Assembly: GCF_009739465.1 (NCBI RefSeq)
Contig: NZ_WHOM01000032.1
Location: 17,418 to 81,417, forward strand
DNA from: Streptomyces apocyni
Lineage (GTDB): Bacteria > Actinomycetota > Actinomycetes > Streptomycetales > Streptomycetaceae
Length of the DNA stretch: 64,000 bases
Direction of reading: 5' to 3'
Shown here: in pieces, positions 44,930 through 53,706 of the stretch
How the letters are laid out: the number at the start of each line of letters is the position of its first letter
Position numbering within the stretch: position 1 is the first letter of the stretch
Made by a program: the position numbers and the translations under genes
Notes under the pieces: generated by a model
Database searches by the model: none
What the model was told of the DNA's origin: nothing
Seen by the model: the letters and a program-made list of their open reading frames with translations, nothing else

Positions 44930-45670
44930 ATGAGCAGAGCGGGACGTACGGGCGAGGGCCGCCGTCGGCTGGGCAGTGTGCTGTCGTCGGTCGCTGTGGC
45001 CCTCGGCTGTTTCCTCTTCCTCGGCGGCTTCCTCTGGGGCGCGCTCCTGTACGAGCCGTACAGCGTGCCGAGTGACTCGATGTCCCCGACGATCAAGAAC
45101 GGCGACCGGGTGCTGGCCCAGCGGATAGACGGCAGCGAGGTGCGCCGTGGGGACGTCGTGGTGTTCCACGAGCAGAGCTGGGGCCCGCTGCCGATGGTCA
45201 AGCGCGTGGTCGGCGTCGGGGGTGACACGGTCGCCTGCTGTGACGCGGGCGGACAGCTGACCGTGAACGGCAAAGCCATCGAGGAACCGTATCTGCGGGC
45301 GGGCTCGGAGGCTTCGGCGGCCGGGGGTATTCCGCTGACCACGGTCCCCGAGGGACGGCTCTTCCTGCTCGGCGACGAGCGCGCCAACTCGATGGACTCC
45401 AGCGCCCGCCTGGAAGACGCCATGAAGGGTTCCGTACCGCGCGGCGCGGTGGCGGCCAGGGTCGACGCGGTCGCCTGGCCGAACGAGGGGATGCTGGAGC
45501 CGCCCACCGGCTTCGCCGAGATCGGTGCGGTCTCCCAGCCCGGGCCGCTGCGCCTTGTCCTGGTCGCGGTGCTGGCCGGGGCGGTGCTGATCTTGGGCGG
45601 AGCCGCGTACGGGCCGGTGGCGGGGTTCTTCGGCAGGCGGCGGCGGGCGGCGTCCTCGCATGCCCGTTGA
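44930..45670 (+). CDS. lepB: Type I signal peptidase (fourth of four, SipZ-like position)
   Basis: The 246-residue protein has an N-terminal membrane helix (VALGCFLFLGGFLWGALLY), the serine motif SVPSDSMSPTI, the lysine motif PMVKRVVGVGGDTV, LGDERANSMDSSA in place of the usual GDNxxxSxDSR, and a clear C-terminal membrane segment (LRLVLVAVLAGAVLILGGAA). It overlaps the NUDIX gene by 11 bp. Confidence 0.92.
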   Translation: MSRAGRTGEGRRRLGSVLSSVAVALGCFLFLGGFLWGALLYEPYSVPSDSMSPTIKNGDRVLAQRIDGSEVRRGDVVVFHEQSWGPLPMVKRVVGVGGDTVACCDAGGQLTVNGKAIEEPYLRAGSEASAAGGIPLTTVPEGRLFLLGDERANSMDSSARLEDAMKGSVPRGAVAARVDAVAWPNEGMLEPPTGFAEIGAVSQPGPLRLVLVAVLAGAVLILGGAAYGPVAGFFGRRRRAASSHAR

Positions 45671-46190
45671 GCCCAAGGAGGAACCCCGGGAGCCCGCCCA
45701 GGCGCCGCGAAAGGTGGCCCGGGTGGTGCTGCTCGACCCGCAGGACCGCATTCTGCTGTTGCACGGGCACGAGCCGGGGGATACCGCCGACGACTGGTGG
45801 TTCACGCCGGGCGGTGGCCTCGAGGGCGACGAGAGCCGGGAAGCGGCCGCGCTGCGGGAGCTCGCCGAGGAGACCGGCATCACGGATGTCGAGCTCGGGC
45901 CGGTGCTCTGGCGGCGGAGGTGCTCCTTTCCGTTCGCCGGGCGCCGCTGGGACCAGGACGAGTGGTACTTCCTGGCACGTACGGCACAGAACGCGCCGGT
46001 CGCGACCGTCGGCGGCGGGCTCACCGAGCTGGAGCGGCGCAGTGTCGCCGGACTGCGGTGGTGGACGTGGCGGGAACTCGCGTCCGGCCATGAGACGGTG
46101 TACCCGACCAGGCTCGCCGAGCTGCTCCGCACGCTGTTCGACGAGGGTCCTCCGAGCAGTCCCGTGGTCCTTGACACCGAAATCGTCTAG
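45660..46190 (+). CDS. NUDIX hydrolase
   Basis: The 176-residue protein has a complete NUDIX box: GGGLEGDESREAAALR, then ELAEETGI. NUDIX enzymes hydrolyse nucleoside diphosphates linked to another group; the substrate here is unknown. It overlaps the last signal peptidase gene by 11 bp, so the two are co-transcribed. Confidence 0.93.
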   Translation: MPVEPKEEPREPAQAPRKVARVVLLDPQDRILLLHGHEPGDTADDWWFTPGGGLEGDESREAAALRELAEETGITDVELGPVLWRRRCSFPFAGRRWDQDEWYFLARTAQNAPVATVGGGLTELERRSVAGLRWWTWRELASGHETVYPTRLAELLRTLFDEGPPSSPVVLDTEIV

Positions 46191-46245
46191 GGCCGCCCGG
46201 GGCTGGCGCACAATAGGGGGACGCACGGCTGAAGGGGAACATGCC

Positions 46246-46554
46246 ATGAGCGCCGAGGACCTCGAGAAGTACGAGACCGAGATGGAGCTCAAGCTCTACC
46301 GGGAGTACCGGGACGTCGTCGGTCTGTTCAAATACGTGATCGAAACCGAGCGGCGCTTCTACCTCACCAATGACTACGAGATGCAGGTGCACTCGGTACA
46401 GGGTGAGGTCTTTTTCGAGGTCTCCATGGCCGACGCATGGGTCTGGGACATGTACCGGCCGGCCAGGTTCGTGAAGCAGGTCCGGGTGCTGACGTTCAAG
46501 GACGTGAACATCGAGGAGCTCAACAAGAGTGACCTTGAGCTGCCGAGCAGCTGA
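46246..46554 (+). CDS. DUF2469-family conserved actinobacterial protein
   Basis: The 102-residue protein matches the DUF2469 family found in nearly all actinobacteria (MSAEDLEKYETEMELKLYRE and WVWDMYRPARFVKQVRVLTF). Its function is unknown. The ATG at 46246 follows aagggg by about 8 bases; an earlier ATG in another frame closes at once. Confidence 0.93.
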   Translation: MSAEDLEKYETEMELKLYREYRDVVGLFKYVIETERRFYLTNDYEMQVHSVQGEVFFEVSMADAWVWDMYRPARFVKQVRVLTFKDVNIEELNKSDLELPSS

Positions 46555-46578
46555 TCTCCACCCGGGAGGGTGACGGAG

Positions 46579-46605
46579 TTATCCACAACTGACGGGTTGT
46601 CCACC
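46579..46605 (+). promoter_or_regulatory. Pair of DnaA-box-like sequences upstream of yraN-comM-dprA
   Basis: ttatccaca (46579-46587) matches the DnaA box TTATNCACA, and ttgtccacc (46597-46605) matches the Streptomyces form TTGTCCACA in 8 of 9 positions. They lie on the same strand 18 bp apart in a 106-bp gap, 56 bp before yraN. Confidence 0.45.
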
Positions 46606-46660
46606 AAGATCAACTCGCCGTGCGGAAATGCGTCACATTCGGTGCCGGAGGTGGTGCCGC

Positions 46661-47038
46661 GTGAACGCACAGAAGGCACTGGGCAAGTACGGCGAGCAGC
46701 TCGCCGCCCGGCGGCTGGCCGAGGCCGGAATGACCGTCCTGGCCCGCAACTGGCGCAGTGGCCGGGGCGGCGAGATCGACATCGTCGCGCTGGACCGCGA
46801 TGTGCTGGTCATCTGCGAGGTCAAGACCCGAAGAGCGGGACCCGTCGAGCGGCGTCCCTTCGAACATCCCATGGCGGCCGTCACCCCGGTGAAGGCAGAC
46901 CGCCTGCGCGCTCTGGCCGAGCGCTGGCTGGCGCGGCACGGCGGACCGCCACCCGGTGGGGTACGGATCGATCTGGTCGGCGTGCTGCTGCCGCGTCGCG
47001 GGGCCCCCGTGGTCGAACACGCGCGGGGGGTGGCCTGA
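46661..47038 (+). CDS. yraN: YraN/UPF0102 nuclease-like protein
   Basis: The 125-residue protein has the endonuclease-like fold of UPF0102: [39 protein letters not shown] and VICEVKTRR, which hold the conserved acidic and lysine residues of PD-(D/E)xK nucleases. The GTG at 46661 has ggaggtgg about 8 bases upstream; an earlier start adds non-conserved residues. It heads the yraN-comM-dprA group. Confidence 0.92.
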   Translation: MNAQKALGKYGEQLAARRLAEAGMTVLARNWRSGRGGEIDIVALDRDVLVICEVKTRRAGPVERRPFEHPMAAVTPVKADRLRALAERWLARHGGPPPGGVRIDLVGVLLPRRGAPVVEHARGVA

Positions 47039-47039
47039 G

Positions 47040-48662
47040 ATGGGCTTCGCACGCACCTGCTCGGTGGCACTGGTGGGCGTCGAGGGCGTCGTGGTCGAGG
47101 TGCAGGCGGATCTGGAGCCGGGCGTGGCGGCGTTCACGCTGGTCGGCTTACCGGACAAGAGCCTGACCGAGAGCCGGGACCGGGTGCGCGCCGCCATCGT
47201 CAATTCCGACGCCGAATGGCCACAGAAGAAGCTCACCGTCGGGCTCAGCCCCGCCGCCGTCCCCAAGGCGGGCAGTGGCTTCGATCTCGCTGTCGCCTGC
47301 GCGACGCTTGGCGCGGCCGAGCGGATCGACCCACGGGTGCTGGTCGACATCGTCATGATCGGCGAGCTGGGCCTGGACGGCCGGGTGCGGCCGGTGCCGG
47401 GGGTGCTCCCCGCGGTGCTGGCGGCGGCCGAGGCCGGGTACGTCAAGGTGGTCGTCCCGGAGCGCACGGCGGCCGAGGCGTCGCTGGTGCCCGGGGTCTC
47501 GGTCCTGGGCGTACGGAGCCTTCGGCAGCTCATCGCGGTGCTGACGGACGAGCCGGTACCCGAGGAGGAGCCCGACGAAATGGGGCGCCCTGATCCGTCG
47601 CTGGCCGGACTGAGTGTGCCGGGCGCCGGGGTGGGCGCGGGCCTCGGCGTCTACGCGGGGGACCGTGAGCATCAGCTGGACCTCGCCGACGTGGTGGGTC
47701 AGGGCCCCGCCAGGGCGGCGATCGAGGTCGCCGCGGCCGGCGGACATCACCTCTTCCTGTCCGGACCGCCCGGCGCGGGCAAGACGATGCTCGTGGAACG
47801 GATGCCGACCGTCATGCCGCCACTGACCCGGCAGGAGTCCCTGGAGGTGACCGCCGTCCACTCGGTGGCCGGCATACTGCCCCCGGGACGGCCACTGGTC
47901 GAGACCCCGCCGTTCTGCGCTCCGCACCACTCCGCGACGATGCAGTCGCTGGTCGGCGGTGGGAACGGCCTGCCGCGCCCTGGGGCGGTCTCGCTCGCGC
48001 ACCGAGGCGTGTTGTTTCTTGATGAGGCGCCGGAGTTTGGTGCCAAGGCGCTGGACGCGCTCAGGCAGCCCCTGGAGGCCGGGCACGTCGTCGTCGCGCG
48101 GGCCGCGGGCGTGGTCCGGCTTCCGGCGAGGTTTCTGATGGTCCTGGCGGCCAATCCCTGCCCGTGCGGCAGATACACGCTGGTGGGCGATGCGTGTGAC
48201 TGTCCGCCCTTCGTGATCCGTCGGTACCAGGCCAGGCTGTCCGGGCCGCTGCTCGATCGGGTGGATCTCAAGGTCGCGGTTGACCCGGTCACTCGCTCGG
48301 AGCTCAGCGGTCTGGTGGGGCAGGGCGAATCCACCGAGACCGTGGCGCACCGGGTGCGGGAGGCCAGGGAGCGGGCCGCGGCCCGGCTGACCGGCACACC
48401 CTGGCGGACCAACAGCGAAGTGCCCGGGCACGAGCTGCGGACCCGCTGGCAGACCGGCCCCGGCGCACTCGCTGAGGCCGAGCGGGACCTGGAGCGGGGG
48501 CTGCTGAGCGCGCGCGGCCTGGACCGGGTGCTACGGGTCGCGTGGACGATCGCCGACCTGGCCCAGCACGCCCGGCCGGACGAGCACGACGTGATGCTGG
48601 CGCTGCAACTCCGCACGGGCGTCTCCCGCGGAGTGCCGATGGCGATCGGAGGCGGGGGATGA
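47040..48662 (+). CDS. comM: YifB/ComM-family Mg-chelatase-like AAA+ ATPase
   Basis: The 540-residue protein has an N-terminal Lon-protease-like domain (SVALVGVEGVVVEVQADL and KAGSGFDLAVACATLG), an AAA+ Mg-chelatase domain with GPPGAGKTMLVERMP and GVLFLDEAPEF, and a cysteine pair in AANPCPCG. ComM is a helicase that promotes branch migration in transformation. It overlaps dprA (ATGA), so the two are co-translated. Streptomycetes are not known to be naturally competent, so its function here is not clear. Confidence 0.93.
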   Translation: MGFARTCSVALVGVEGVVVEVQADLEPGVAAFTLVGLPDKSLTESRDRVRAAIVNSDAEWPQKKLTVGLSPAAVPKAGSGFDLAVACATLGAAERIDPRVLVDIVMIGELGLDGRVRPVPGVLPAVLAAAEAGYVKVVVPERTAAEASLVPGVSVLGVRSLRQLIAVLTDEPVPEEEPDEMGRPDPSLAGLSVPGAGVGAGLGVYAGDREHQLDLADVVGQGPARAAIEVAAAGGHHLFLSGPPGAGKTMLVERMPTVMPPLTRQESLEVTAVHSVAGILPPGRPLVETPPFCAPHHSATMQSLVGGGNGLPRPGAVSLAHRGVLFLDEAPEFGAKALDALRQPLEAGHVVVARAAGVVRLPARFLMVLAANPCPCGRYTLVGDACDCPPFVIRRYQARLSGPLLDRVDLKVAVDPVTRSELSGLVGQGESTETVAHRVREARERAAARLTGTPWRTNSEVPGHELRTRWQTGPGALAEAERDLERGLLSARGLDRVLRVAWTIADLAQHARPDEHDVMLALQLRTGVSRGVPMAIGGGG

Positions 48663-49840
48663 CGGGGACGGAGGCGGCGCCCGGTGCGGGGCAGGTCGCG
48701 AGCGGGGAGCGGGTGGCCAGGGCGGCGCTGACCCGGGTGCTGGAACCGGGTGACGAGGTAGGCGGCGCGTGGCTGCGCTCGTATGGCGCGCGGGGGCTCA
48801 TAGAGCGCCTCAGGGAGGGGGCCGAGCTGGTTCCACGCGTGACCTCCGCACGTCAGGAGGGGCTACGTGCGCGCGCCCTCGCGGCGCGACCGGAGCGGGA
48901 TCTGGAGACCGCGGGCGCGGCGGGTGCGCGGTTCGTGTGCCCGGGGGACAGCGAATGGCCCGGACAGTTGGATGACCTGGGGTGCGCGCGGCCGGTCGGC
49001 CTCTGGGTCAGAGGGCGGGCCTCGCTGCGGCTGTGGGCACTGCGGTCGGTGGCCGTCGTGGGCTCCCGCGCCTGCACTGAGTACGGGGCGCAGATAGCTG
49101 CGCGGCTCGGCGCGGGACTCGCGGAGCGCGGCTGGGTCGTGGTGTCCGGCGGGGCGTACGGCGTGGACGGCGCCGGGCATCGGGGGGTGCTCGGCGTGGG
49201 TGGGGCCACGGTGGCGGTGCTGGCCAGCGGTGTTGACGTCCCCTATCCGCGCGGGCACCACAGACTGCTCGACCGGATCGCCCAACAAGGACTGCTGGTC
49301 GGAGAGTTACCCCCGGGCGACCACCCCACCGCGTACCGCTTCATCCAGCGCAACCGCGTCATCGCCGCGCTCACCCGCGGCACGGTCGTCGTCGAGGCCG
49401 CGTACCGCAGCGGGGCACTGGTGACGGCGCGCAGGGCGCAGTCCCTGGGCCGGTACACGATAGGGGTACCAGGCCCGGCCACCAGCGCGCTGTCCGGCGG
49501 CGTGCATCAACTCCTGCGCGGTGAGGCTGTGCTGGTCACCAGCGCCGCCGAGGTCACGGAGCTGGTCGGGGCCATCGGTGACCTCGCCCCGGAGCGGCGC
49601 GGTCCCGTGGTGCCCAGGGATCTGCTCGGGCCGAGGGCCGCCCGGGTGCTCGCCGCGCTGCCCGCCAGGGGAGCGATGTCCGCGGCGGACGTCGCCCGCG
49701 GGGCGGCGACCACGCCGGACGACGCGGTCGGCAGGCTGTACGAACTCCAGTCCCTGGGGTTTGTCGAACGACATGGCGACAGCTGGAAGTTGACACGCCA
49801 GACGACACAGACTGTCTTTTCGTCGAATGAAAGGGAGTGA
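48659..49840 (+). CDS. dprA: DNA-processing protein DprA
   Basis: The 393-residue protein has the Rossmann-like DprA domain: VAVVGSRACTEYG, WVVVSGGAYGVDGAGHRG, GVDVPYPRGHHRLLDRI and GELPPGDHPTAYRFIQRNRV, then TVVVEAAYRSGALVTARRA, followed by a C-terminal winged helix. DprA loads RecA on incoming single-stranded DNA. Like comM, its presence does not prove competence. The ATG at 48659 overlaps the comM stop. whiG follows after 255 bp. Confidence 0.93.
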   Translation: MTGTEAAPGAGQVASGERVARAALTRVLEPGDEVGGAWLRSYGARGLIERLREGAELVPRVTSARQEGLRARALAARPERDLETAGAAGARFVCPGDSEWPGQLDDLGCARPVGLWVRGRASLRLWALRSVAVVGSRACTEYGAQIAARLGAGLAERGWVVVSGGAYGVDGAGHRGVLGVGGATVAVLASGVDVPYPRGHHRLLDRIAQQGLLVGELPPGDHPTAYRFIQRNRVIAALTRGTVVVEAAYRSGALVTARRAQSLGRYTIGVPGPATSALSGGVHQLLRGEAVLVTSAAEVTELVGAIGDLAPERRGPVVPRDLLGPRAARVLAALPARGAMSAADVARGAATTPDDAVGRLYELQSLGFVERHGDSWKLTRQTTQTVFSSNERE

Positions 49841-50095
49841 GCCGAAGCCGTTCCACCGTCCGGATGATCCCTGATGACCTTGGCAGATTCCGGGATCAGA
49901 CGTCTTTCGGCCGCCGTGGCTGGTGAGAGCAGCCGCACGGTGGGCCGACCGGCTGAACGTATCTGCCCATGCCAGATCCCCTACCCTTCGCAGACTGCGA
50001 CGCTCCAGTCACGCTACGCTCGCAAGACTCCCGACTCCGCACCACGACCGCACCCCGTTTTTCCCAGTTCACAGCAGGACGACTCAAGGCGACGA

Positions 50096-50932
50096 ATGCC
50101 CCAGCACACCTCCGGGTCTGACCGGGCGGCTGTTCCGCCAGCTGCCCGCGGCAGCGTGCGCCCGCCCGCACCCTCGTCGCTCGACGAGCTGTGGCGCTCG
50201 TACAAGTCGACGGGTGACGAGCGGCTGCGCGAGCAGCTGATCCTGCACTACTCACCACTGGTGAAATACGTCGCGGGCCGGGTGAGCGTGGGGCTGCCGT
50301 CCAACGTCGAGCAGGCGGACTTCGTCTCGTCCGGGGTGTTCGGACTGATCGACGCCATCGAGAAGTTCGACATCGAGCGAGAGATCAAGTTCGAGACGTA
50401 CGCGATCACCCGCATCCGCGGAGCGATGATCGACGAACTGCGGGCCCTGGACTGGATTCCCCGGTCGGTGCGGCAGAAGGCGCGGAACGTCGAACGCGCC
50501 TACGCCACGCTCGAGGCGCAGCTGCGACGCTCTCCGTCCGAAGGCGAGGTCGCCGCCGAGATGGGCATCGGGCTGGAGGAACTGCACACGGTCTTCAGTC
50601 AGTTGTCGCTGGCCAACGTGGTGGCCCTGGAGGAGCTGCTGCATGTCGGCGGTGAGGGCGGCGACCGGCTGAGCCTGATGGACACGCTGGAGGACACCTC
50701 CGCGGACAACCCCGTGGAGGTCGCCGAGGGCCGTGAACTCCGCAGACTCCTCGCACGGTCGATCAACACCCTGCCGGAGCGCGAGAAGACCGTGGTCACC
50801 CTCTACTACTACGAGGGGCTCACGCTCGCCGAGATCGGCCATGTCCTCGGCGTCACCGAGAGCCGGGTCAGCCAGATCCACACCAAGTCAGTGCTCCAGC
50901 TCAGAGCCAAACTGGCCAGCTTCGGACGCTGA
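50096..50932 (+). CDS. whiG: RNA polymerase sigma factor WhiG
   Basis: WhiG commits aerial hyphae to sporulation. The 278-residue protein matches the sigma-28 (FliA) family: region 2 ([20 protein letters not shown], then [20 protein letters not shown]) and region 4 ([20 protein letters not shown], then [19 protein letters not shown]). The ATG at 50096 follows aagg at good spacing and gives the known length of about 280. The upstream gap (49841-50095) contains a gatccc/gggatc inverted repeat near 49866-49897 that may terminate dprA. Confidence 0.95.
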   Translation: MPQHTSGSDRAAVPPAARGSVRPPAPSSLDELWRSYKSTGDERLREQLILHYSPLVKYVAGRVSVGLPSNVEQADFVSSGVFGLIDAIEKFDIEREIKFETYAITRIRGAMIDELRALDWIPRSVRQKARNVERAYATLEAQLRRSPSEGEVAAEMGIGLEELHTVFSQLSLANVVALEELLHVGGEGGDRLSLMDTLEDTSADNPVEVAEGRELRRLLARSINTLPEREKTVVTLYYYEGLTLAEIGHVLGVTESRVSQIHTKSVLQLRAKLASFGR

Positions 50933-51006
50933 ATCGGTCCTGCCTCAGGGGCTGCTGAATCGCTGGTCAGCCCCCGGCAGCGGTGTCGGCTCCGTACAGT
51001 GGGAGC

Positions 51007-51588
51007 GTGCCAAGGATTCGAGCGGCCTCTGTGGCCGAGCACCGGTCGATGCAGCGCGGCGCCCTCCTGGACGCCGCGCGTTCCCTGCTGTCCGAGGGCG
51101 GTACGGACGCGCTGACGTTCCCCGCGCTCGCCGAGCGCACGGGCCTGGCCCGGTCCTCCGTCTATGAGTACTTCCGCTCCCGTGCGGCGGTGGTGGAAGA
51201 GCTCTGCGAGGTCGACTTCCCGGTGTGGGCAGCCGAGGTCGAGACGGCGATGGAGCGGGCGGACTCGCCGGAGGGCAAGGTCGAGGCGTATGTGCGCGCC
51301 CAGCTCGCCCTGGTGGGCGACCAGCGGCACCGCGCGGTGGTCGCGATCTCCTCAAGCGAGCTGGACGCCGGCGCCCGCGACAAGATCCGCGCCGCGCACG
51401 GCGGTCTGGTCGCCATGATCGTCGAGGCGCTGCAGGCGCTGGGGCAGGAACAGCCCCGGATGGCGGCGATGCTCCTCCAGGGCGTCGTGGACGCGGCGGT
51501 ACGCCGCATCGAGCTCGGCGCGGCGGAGGACCCGTCCGCCATCACGGACGCGGCGGTATCCATGGCCCTCCGCGGCGTTCGCGGCTAG
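51007..51588 (+). CDS. TetR-family transcriptional regulator
   Basis: The 193-residue protein has the TetR N-terminal helix-turn-helix (ALLDAARSLLSEGGTDALTF and LAERTGLARSSVYEYFRSRA) and a helical ligand domain. The GTG at 51007 follows tacagt (50995-51000) by six bases, which suggests a leaderless transcript. It overlaps the convergent M23-like gene by 47 bp at the 3' ends. Target genes are unknown. Confidence 0.85.
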   Translation: MPRIRAASVAEHRSMQRGALLDAARSLLSEGGTDALTFPALAERTGLARSSVYEYFRSRAAVVEELCEVDFPVWAAEVETAMERADSPEGKVEAYVRAQLALVGDQRHRAVVAISSSELDAGARDKIRAAHGGLVAMIVEALQALGQEQPRMAAMLLQGVVDAAVRRIELGAAEDPSAITDAAVSMALRGVRG

Positions 51589-52372
51589 GGGGCACGTGGT
51601 TCCAGGGCCGCACCCTGGACCGGTTACGTGTCAGGCGCCCCGTAGCGGTGCGCAGGGTGTGGTGGGTCCAGGCGGCTGTGACCGTGAGGAGTACCGCCTG
51701 GAGGGCGTGGTGGCCCGGGCCCGCGCGTAGGGGCGGCATGGCAGGGGTCATACGGGCCGCCGCCCGGCCCGTCGCCGGTTCCGGTACCCCGAACACGGGC
51801 AGCAGTCGCGACGGGCCCCGCGGTGGCAGCAGCGAGAGCGGGTCGAGGTAGCGGTCGGCGCGTCGCAGACCCCAGTGCAGACAGGTCGGCGCGCAGTGCG
51901 CGGGCCCGGGCTCCAGGACGCCGACCACGTCGCCCGCGCCGACCTCGTCCCCCTTGGCGACCGTCGCGCGGACCGGCTCGTACGTCGTACGCAGGGGCGG
52001 CTCTCCCGTACCCGCGAGCTCGATCGACAGCACCCCGCGCCCAGCGACCCGGCCCGCGTACGACACCCGCCCGGCCGCCACCGCCCGCACCGGCGCTCCA
52101 GCGGCCGCCGCGAGATCCACCCCCCGGTGCCCGGGTCCGTAGGCCGAGGCGGGCGGCTCCCACCCACGCAGCACCGGAGGCCGCTCCCCGACCGGCCACA
52201 CGCGCTCGCCCCGTACGGTCCCGCCTGCACCCTCCGCCGGCGCAGCCGCCGCGGCCCCGGCCGGGACCAGCGCGCACAGCACCAGCAGTACGAGCCGCAC
52301 AAGCCGCATGCGCCGCACAAGCCGCACGATCCGCACGAGACGCACGGCCCACGCATCGTTGATCCGTTTCAT
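51542..52372 (-). CDS. M23-like peptidase-domain protein with altered catalytic motif
   Basis: The 276-residue protein has a signal-like N-terminus ([20 protein letters not shown]) and a LytM/M23 fold: [20 protein letters not shown] holds the first HxxxD site, and [10 protein letters not shown] the last strand, where the first His of the usual HxH is Cys. The second His is kept. That may reduce or abolish activity, as in scaffold LytM proteins; a few actinobacterial homologues seem to have the same change, as I recall. The C-terminal 90 residues are basic and uncharacterised and overlap the convergent TetR gene. It lies upstream of rpsB, divergent. Confidence 0.8.
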   Translation of the reverse strand: MKRINDAWAVRLVRIVRLVRRMRLVRLVLLVLCALVPAGAAAAAPAEGAGGTVRGERVWPVGERPPVLRGWEPPASAYGPGHRGVDLAAAAGAPVRAVAAGRVSYAGRVAGRGVLSIELAGTGEPPLRTTYEPVRATVAKGDEVGAGDVVGVLEPGPAHCAPTCLHWGLRRADRYLDPLSLLPPRGPSRLLPVFGVPEPATGRAAARMTPAMPPLRAGPGHHALQAVLLTVTAAWTHHTLRTATGRLTRNRSRVRPWNHVPPSRERRGGPWIPPRP

Positions 52373-52423
52373 CCCCGCACCGTGGCACCACCGAGCCGAT
52401 CCGCGCTGATCATGGAGCGGATC

Positions 52424-52450
52424 TGTGGACTACCGACCGGTTGTGGACAT
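52424..52450. promoter_or_regulatory. Reverse-oriented DnaA-box-like pair upstream of rpsB
   Basis: tgtggacta (52424-52432) and tgtggacat (52442-52450) are near matches to the reverse complement of TTGTCCACA (7 and 8 of 9), again 18 bp apart, in the gap between the M23-like gene and rpsB. Confidence 0.35.
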
Positions 52451-52650
52451 CGGCGTCACCCGGTACCTCGCGGGTCCCGTACACTTCTTGTGGCGATCCG
52501 GGTCACCGGGTCGACTTCGCACGCCCCGACGTCGATCTCCTGAGTATCGGCGTCAGCGCCCCTCGGTCCCGTATGCGGCTCACGCCCATATGTGGCACGG
52601 CGCGCGCTGGGGTGTCAGGACATAACCGAGCAAAAACAAGGAGTACGGCC

Positions 52651-53571
52651 ATGGCCGTCGTCACGATGCGGGAGCTGCTGGAAAGCGGCGTCCACTTCGG
52701 TCACCAGACCCGTCGTTGGAACCCGAAGATGAAGCGCTTCATCTTCACGGAGCGCAACGGCATCTACATCATCGACCTGCTCCAGTCGCTGTCGTACATC
52801 GACCGCGCCTACGAGTTCGTCAAGGAGACCGTCGCCCACGGCGGCACGGTCATGTTCGTCGGCACGAAGAAGCAGGCCCAGGAGGCCATCGCCGAGCAGG
52901 CCACTCGCGTGGGCATGCCCTACGTGAACCAGCGCTGGCTCGGCGGCATGCTGACCAACTTCTCGACCGTCTACAAGCGCCTGCAGCGCCTGAAGGAGCT
53001 CGAGCAGATCGACTTCGAGGATGTGGCCGCTTCCGGCCTCACCAAGAAGGAGCTCCTGGTCCTCTCCCGCGAGAAGGCCAAGCTGGAGAAGACCCTCGGT
53101 GGTATCCGCGAGATGCAGAAGGTGCCCAGCGCCGTCTGGATCGTGGACACCAAGAAGGAGCACATCGCGGTTGGTGAGGCCCGGAAGCTCAACATCCCGG
53201 TCGTCGCCATCCTCGACACCAACTGCGACCCCGACGAGGTCGACTACAAGATCCCGGGCAACGACGACGCGATCCGCTCCGTCACCCTGCTCACCCGCGT
53301 GATCGCCGACGCCGTCGCGGAGGGCCTCATCGCCCGCTCCGGTGGCGCTGGCGAGGGCAAGGGCGAGAAGGCCGCCGGCGAGCCGCTGGCCGAGTGGGAG
53401 CGTGACCTGCTCGAGGGCGAGAAGAAGGCCGACGCCGAGAAGGCTGACGCCGACAAGCCCGCCGAGGCCCCGGCCGCCGAGGCTGAGAAGCCGGCCGAGG
53501 CCGCCGTTGAGGCTCCGGCCGCGGACGCCGCTGCCGAGGCTCCGGCCGCGGACACCGCCGAGCAGGCCTGA
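52651..53571 (+). CDS. rpsB: 30S ribosomal protein S2
   Basis: The 306-residue protein has the S2 core ([55 protein letters not shown]) and a C-terminal tail of about 60 residues rich in Ala, Glu and Pro repeats ([20 protein letters not shown]). The ATG at 52651 follows aaggag by 7 bases. It is cotranscribed with tsf as usual; a hairpin lies between them. Confidence 0.97.
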   Translation: MAVVTMRELLESGVHFGHQTRRWNPKMKRFIFTERNGIYIIDLLQSLSYIDRAYEFVKETVAHGGTVMFVGTKKQAQEAIAEQATRVGMPYVNQRWLGGMLTNFSTVYKRLQRLKELEQIDFEDVAASGLTKKELLVLSREKAKLEKTLGGIREMQKVPSAVWIVDTKKEHIAVGEARKLNIPVVAILDTNCDPDEVDYKIPGNDDAIRSVTLLTRVIADAVAEGLIARSGGAGEGKGEKAAGEPLAEWERDLLEGEKKADAEKADADKPAEAPAAEAEKPAEAAVEAPAADAAAEAPAADTAEQA

Positions 53572-53615
53572 CCTCCCCAGAAAATCCCGGGGAACCGGTC
53601 ACAGATTCGGTAGTT

Positions 53616-53643
53616 GACGGCGGGGGCCATGGCCCCCGCCGTC
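53616..53643 (+). terminator. Hairpin between rpsB and tsf
   Basis: gacggcgggggcc (53616-53628) pairs perfectly with ggcccccgccgtc (53631-53643) around two bases. It may attenuate rpsB-tsf transcription so that tsf is read through only partly. Confidence 0.65.
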
Positions 53644-53672
53644 CACCCGTAGATCTGTCCACCCGTAGATCT
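53641..53672. repeat. Perfect 16-bp tandem duplication upstream of tsf
   Basis: gtccacccgtagatct occurs twice back to back (53641-53656 and 53657-53672), directly after the hairpin and 35 bp upstream of the tsf start. Confidence 0.85.
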
Positions 53673-53706
53673 TCAGACTTCGCTTCGAGAGAGAATTCCG
53701 AGAATC

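Noticed and set aside
47040..49840. comM and dprA as evidence of natural competence
   Set aside because: These genes are widespread in non-competent bacteria, and no DNA-uptake genes are in the window.
49866..49897. gatccc/gggatc inverted repeat between dprA and whiG as a firm terminator
   Set aside because: Only six perfect pairs with a 20-base loop; too weak to list as a separate feature.
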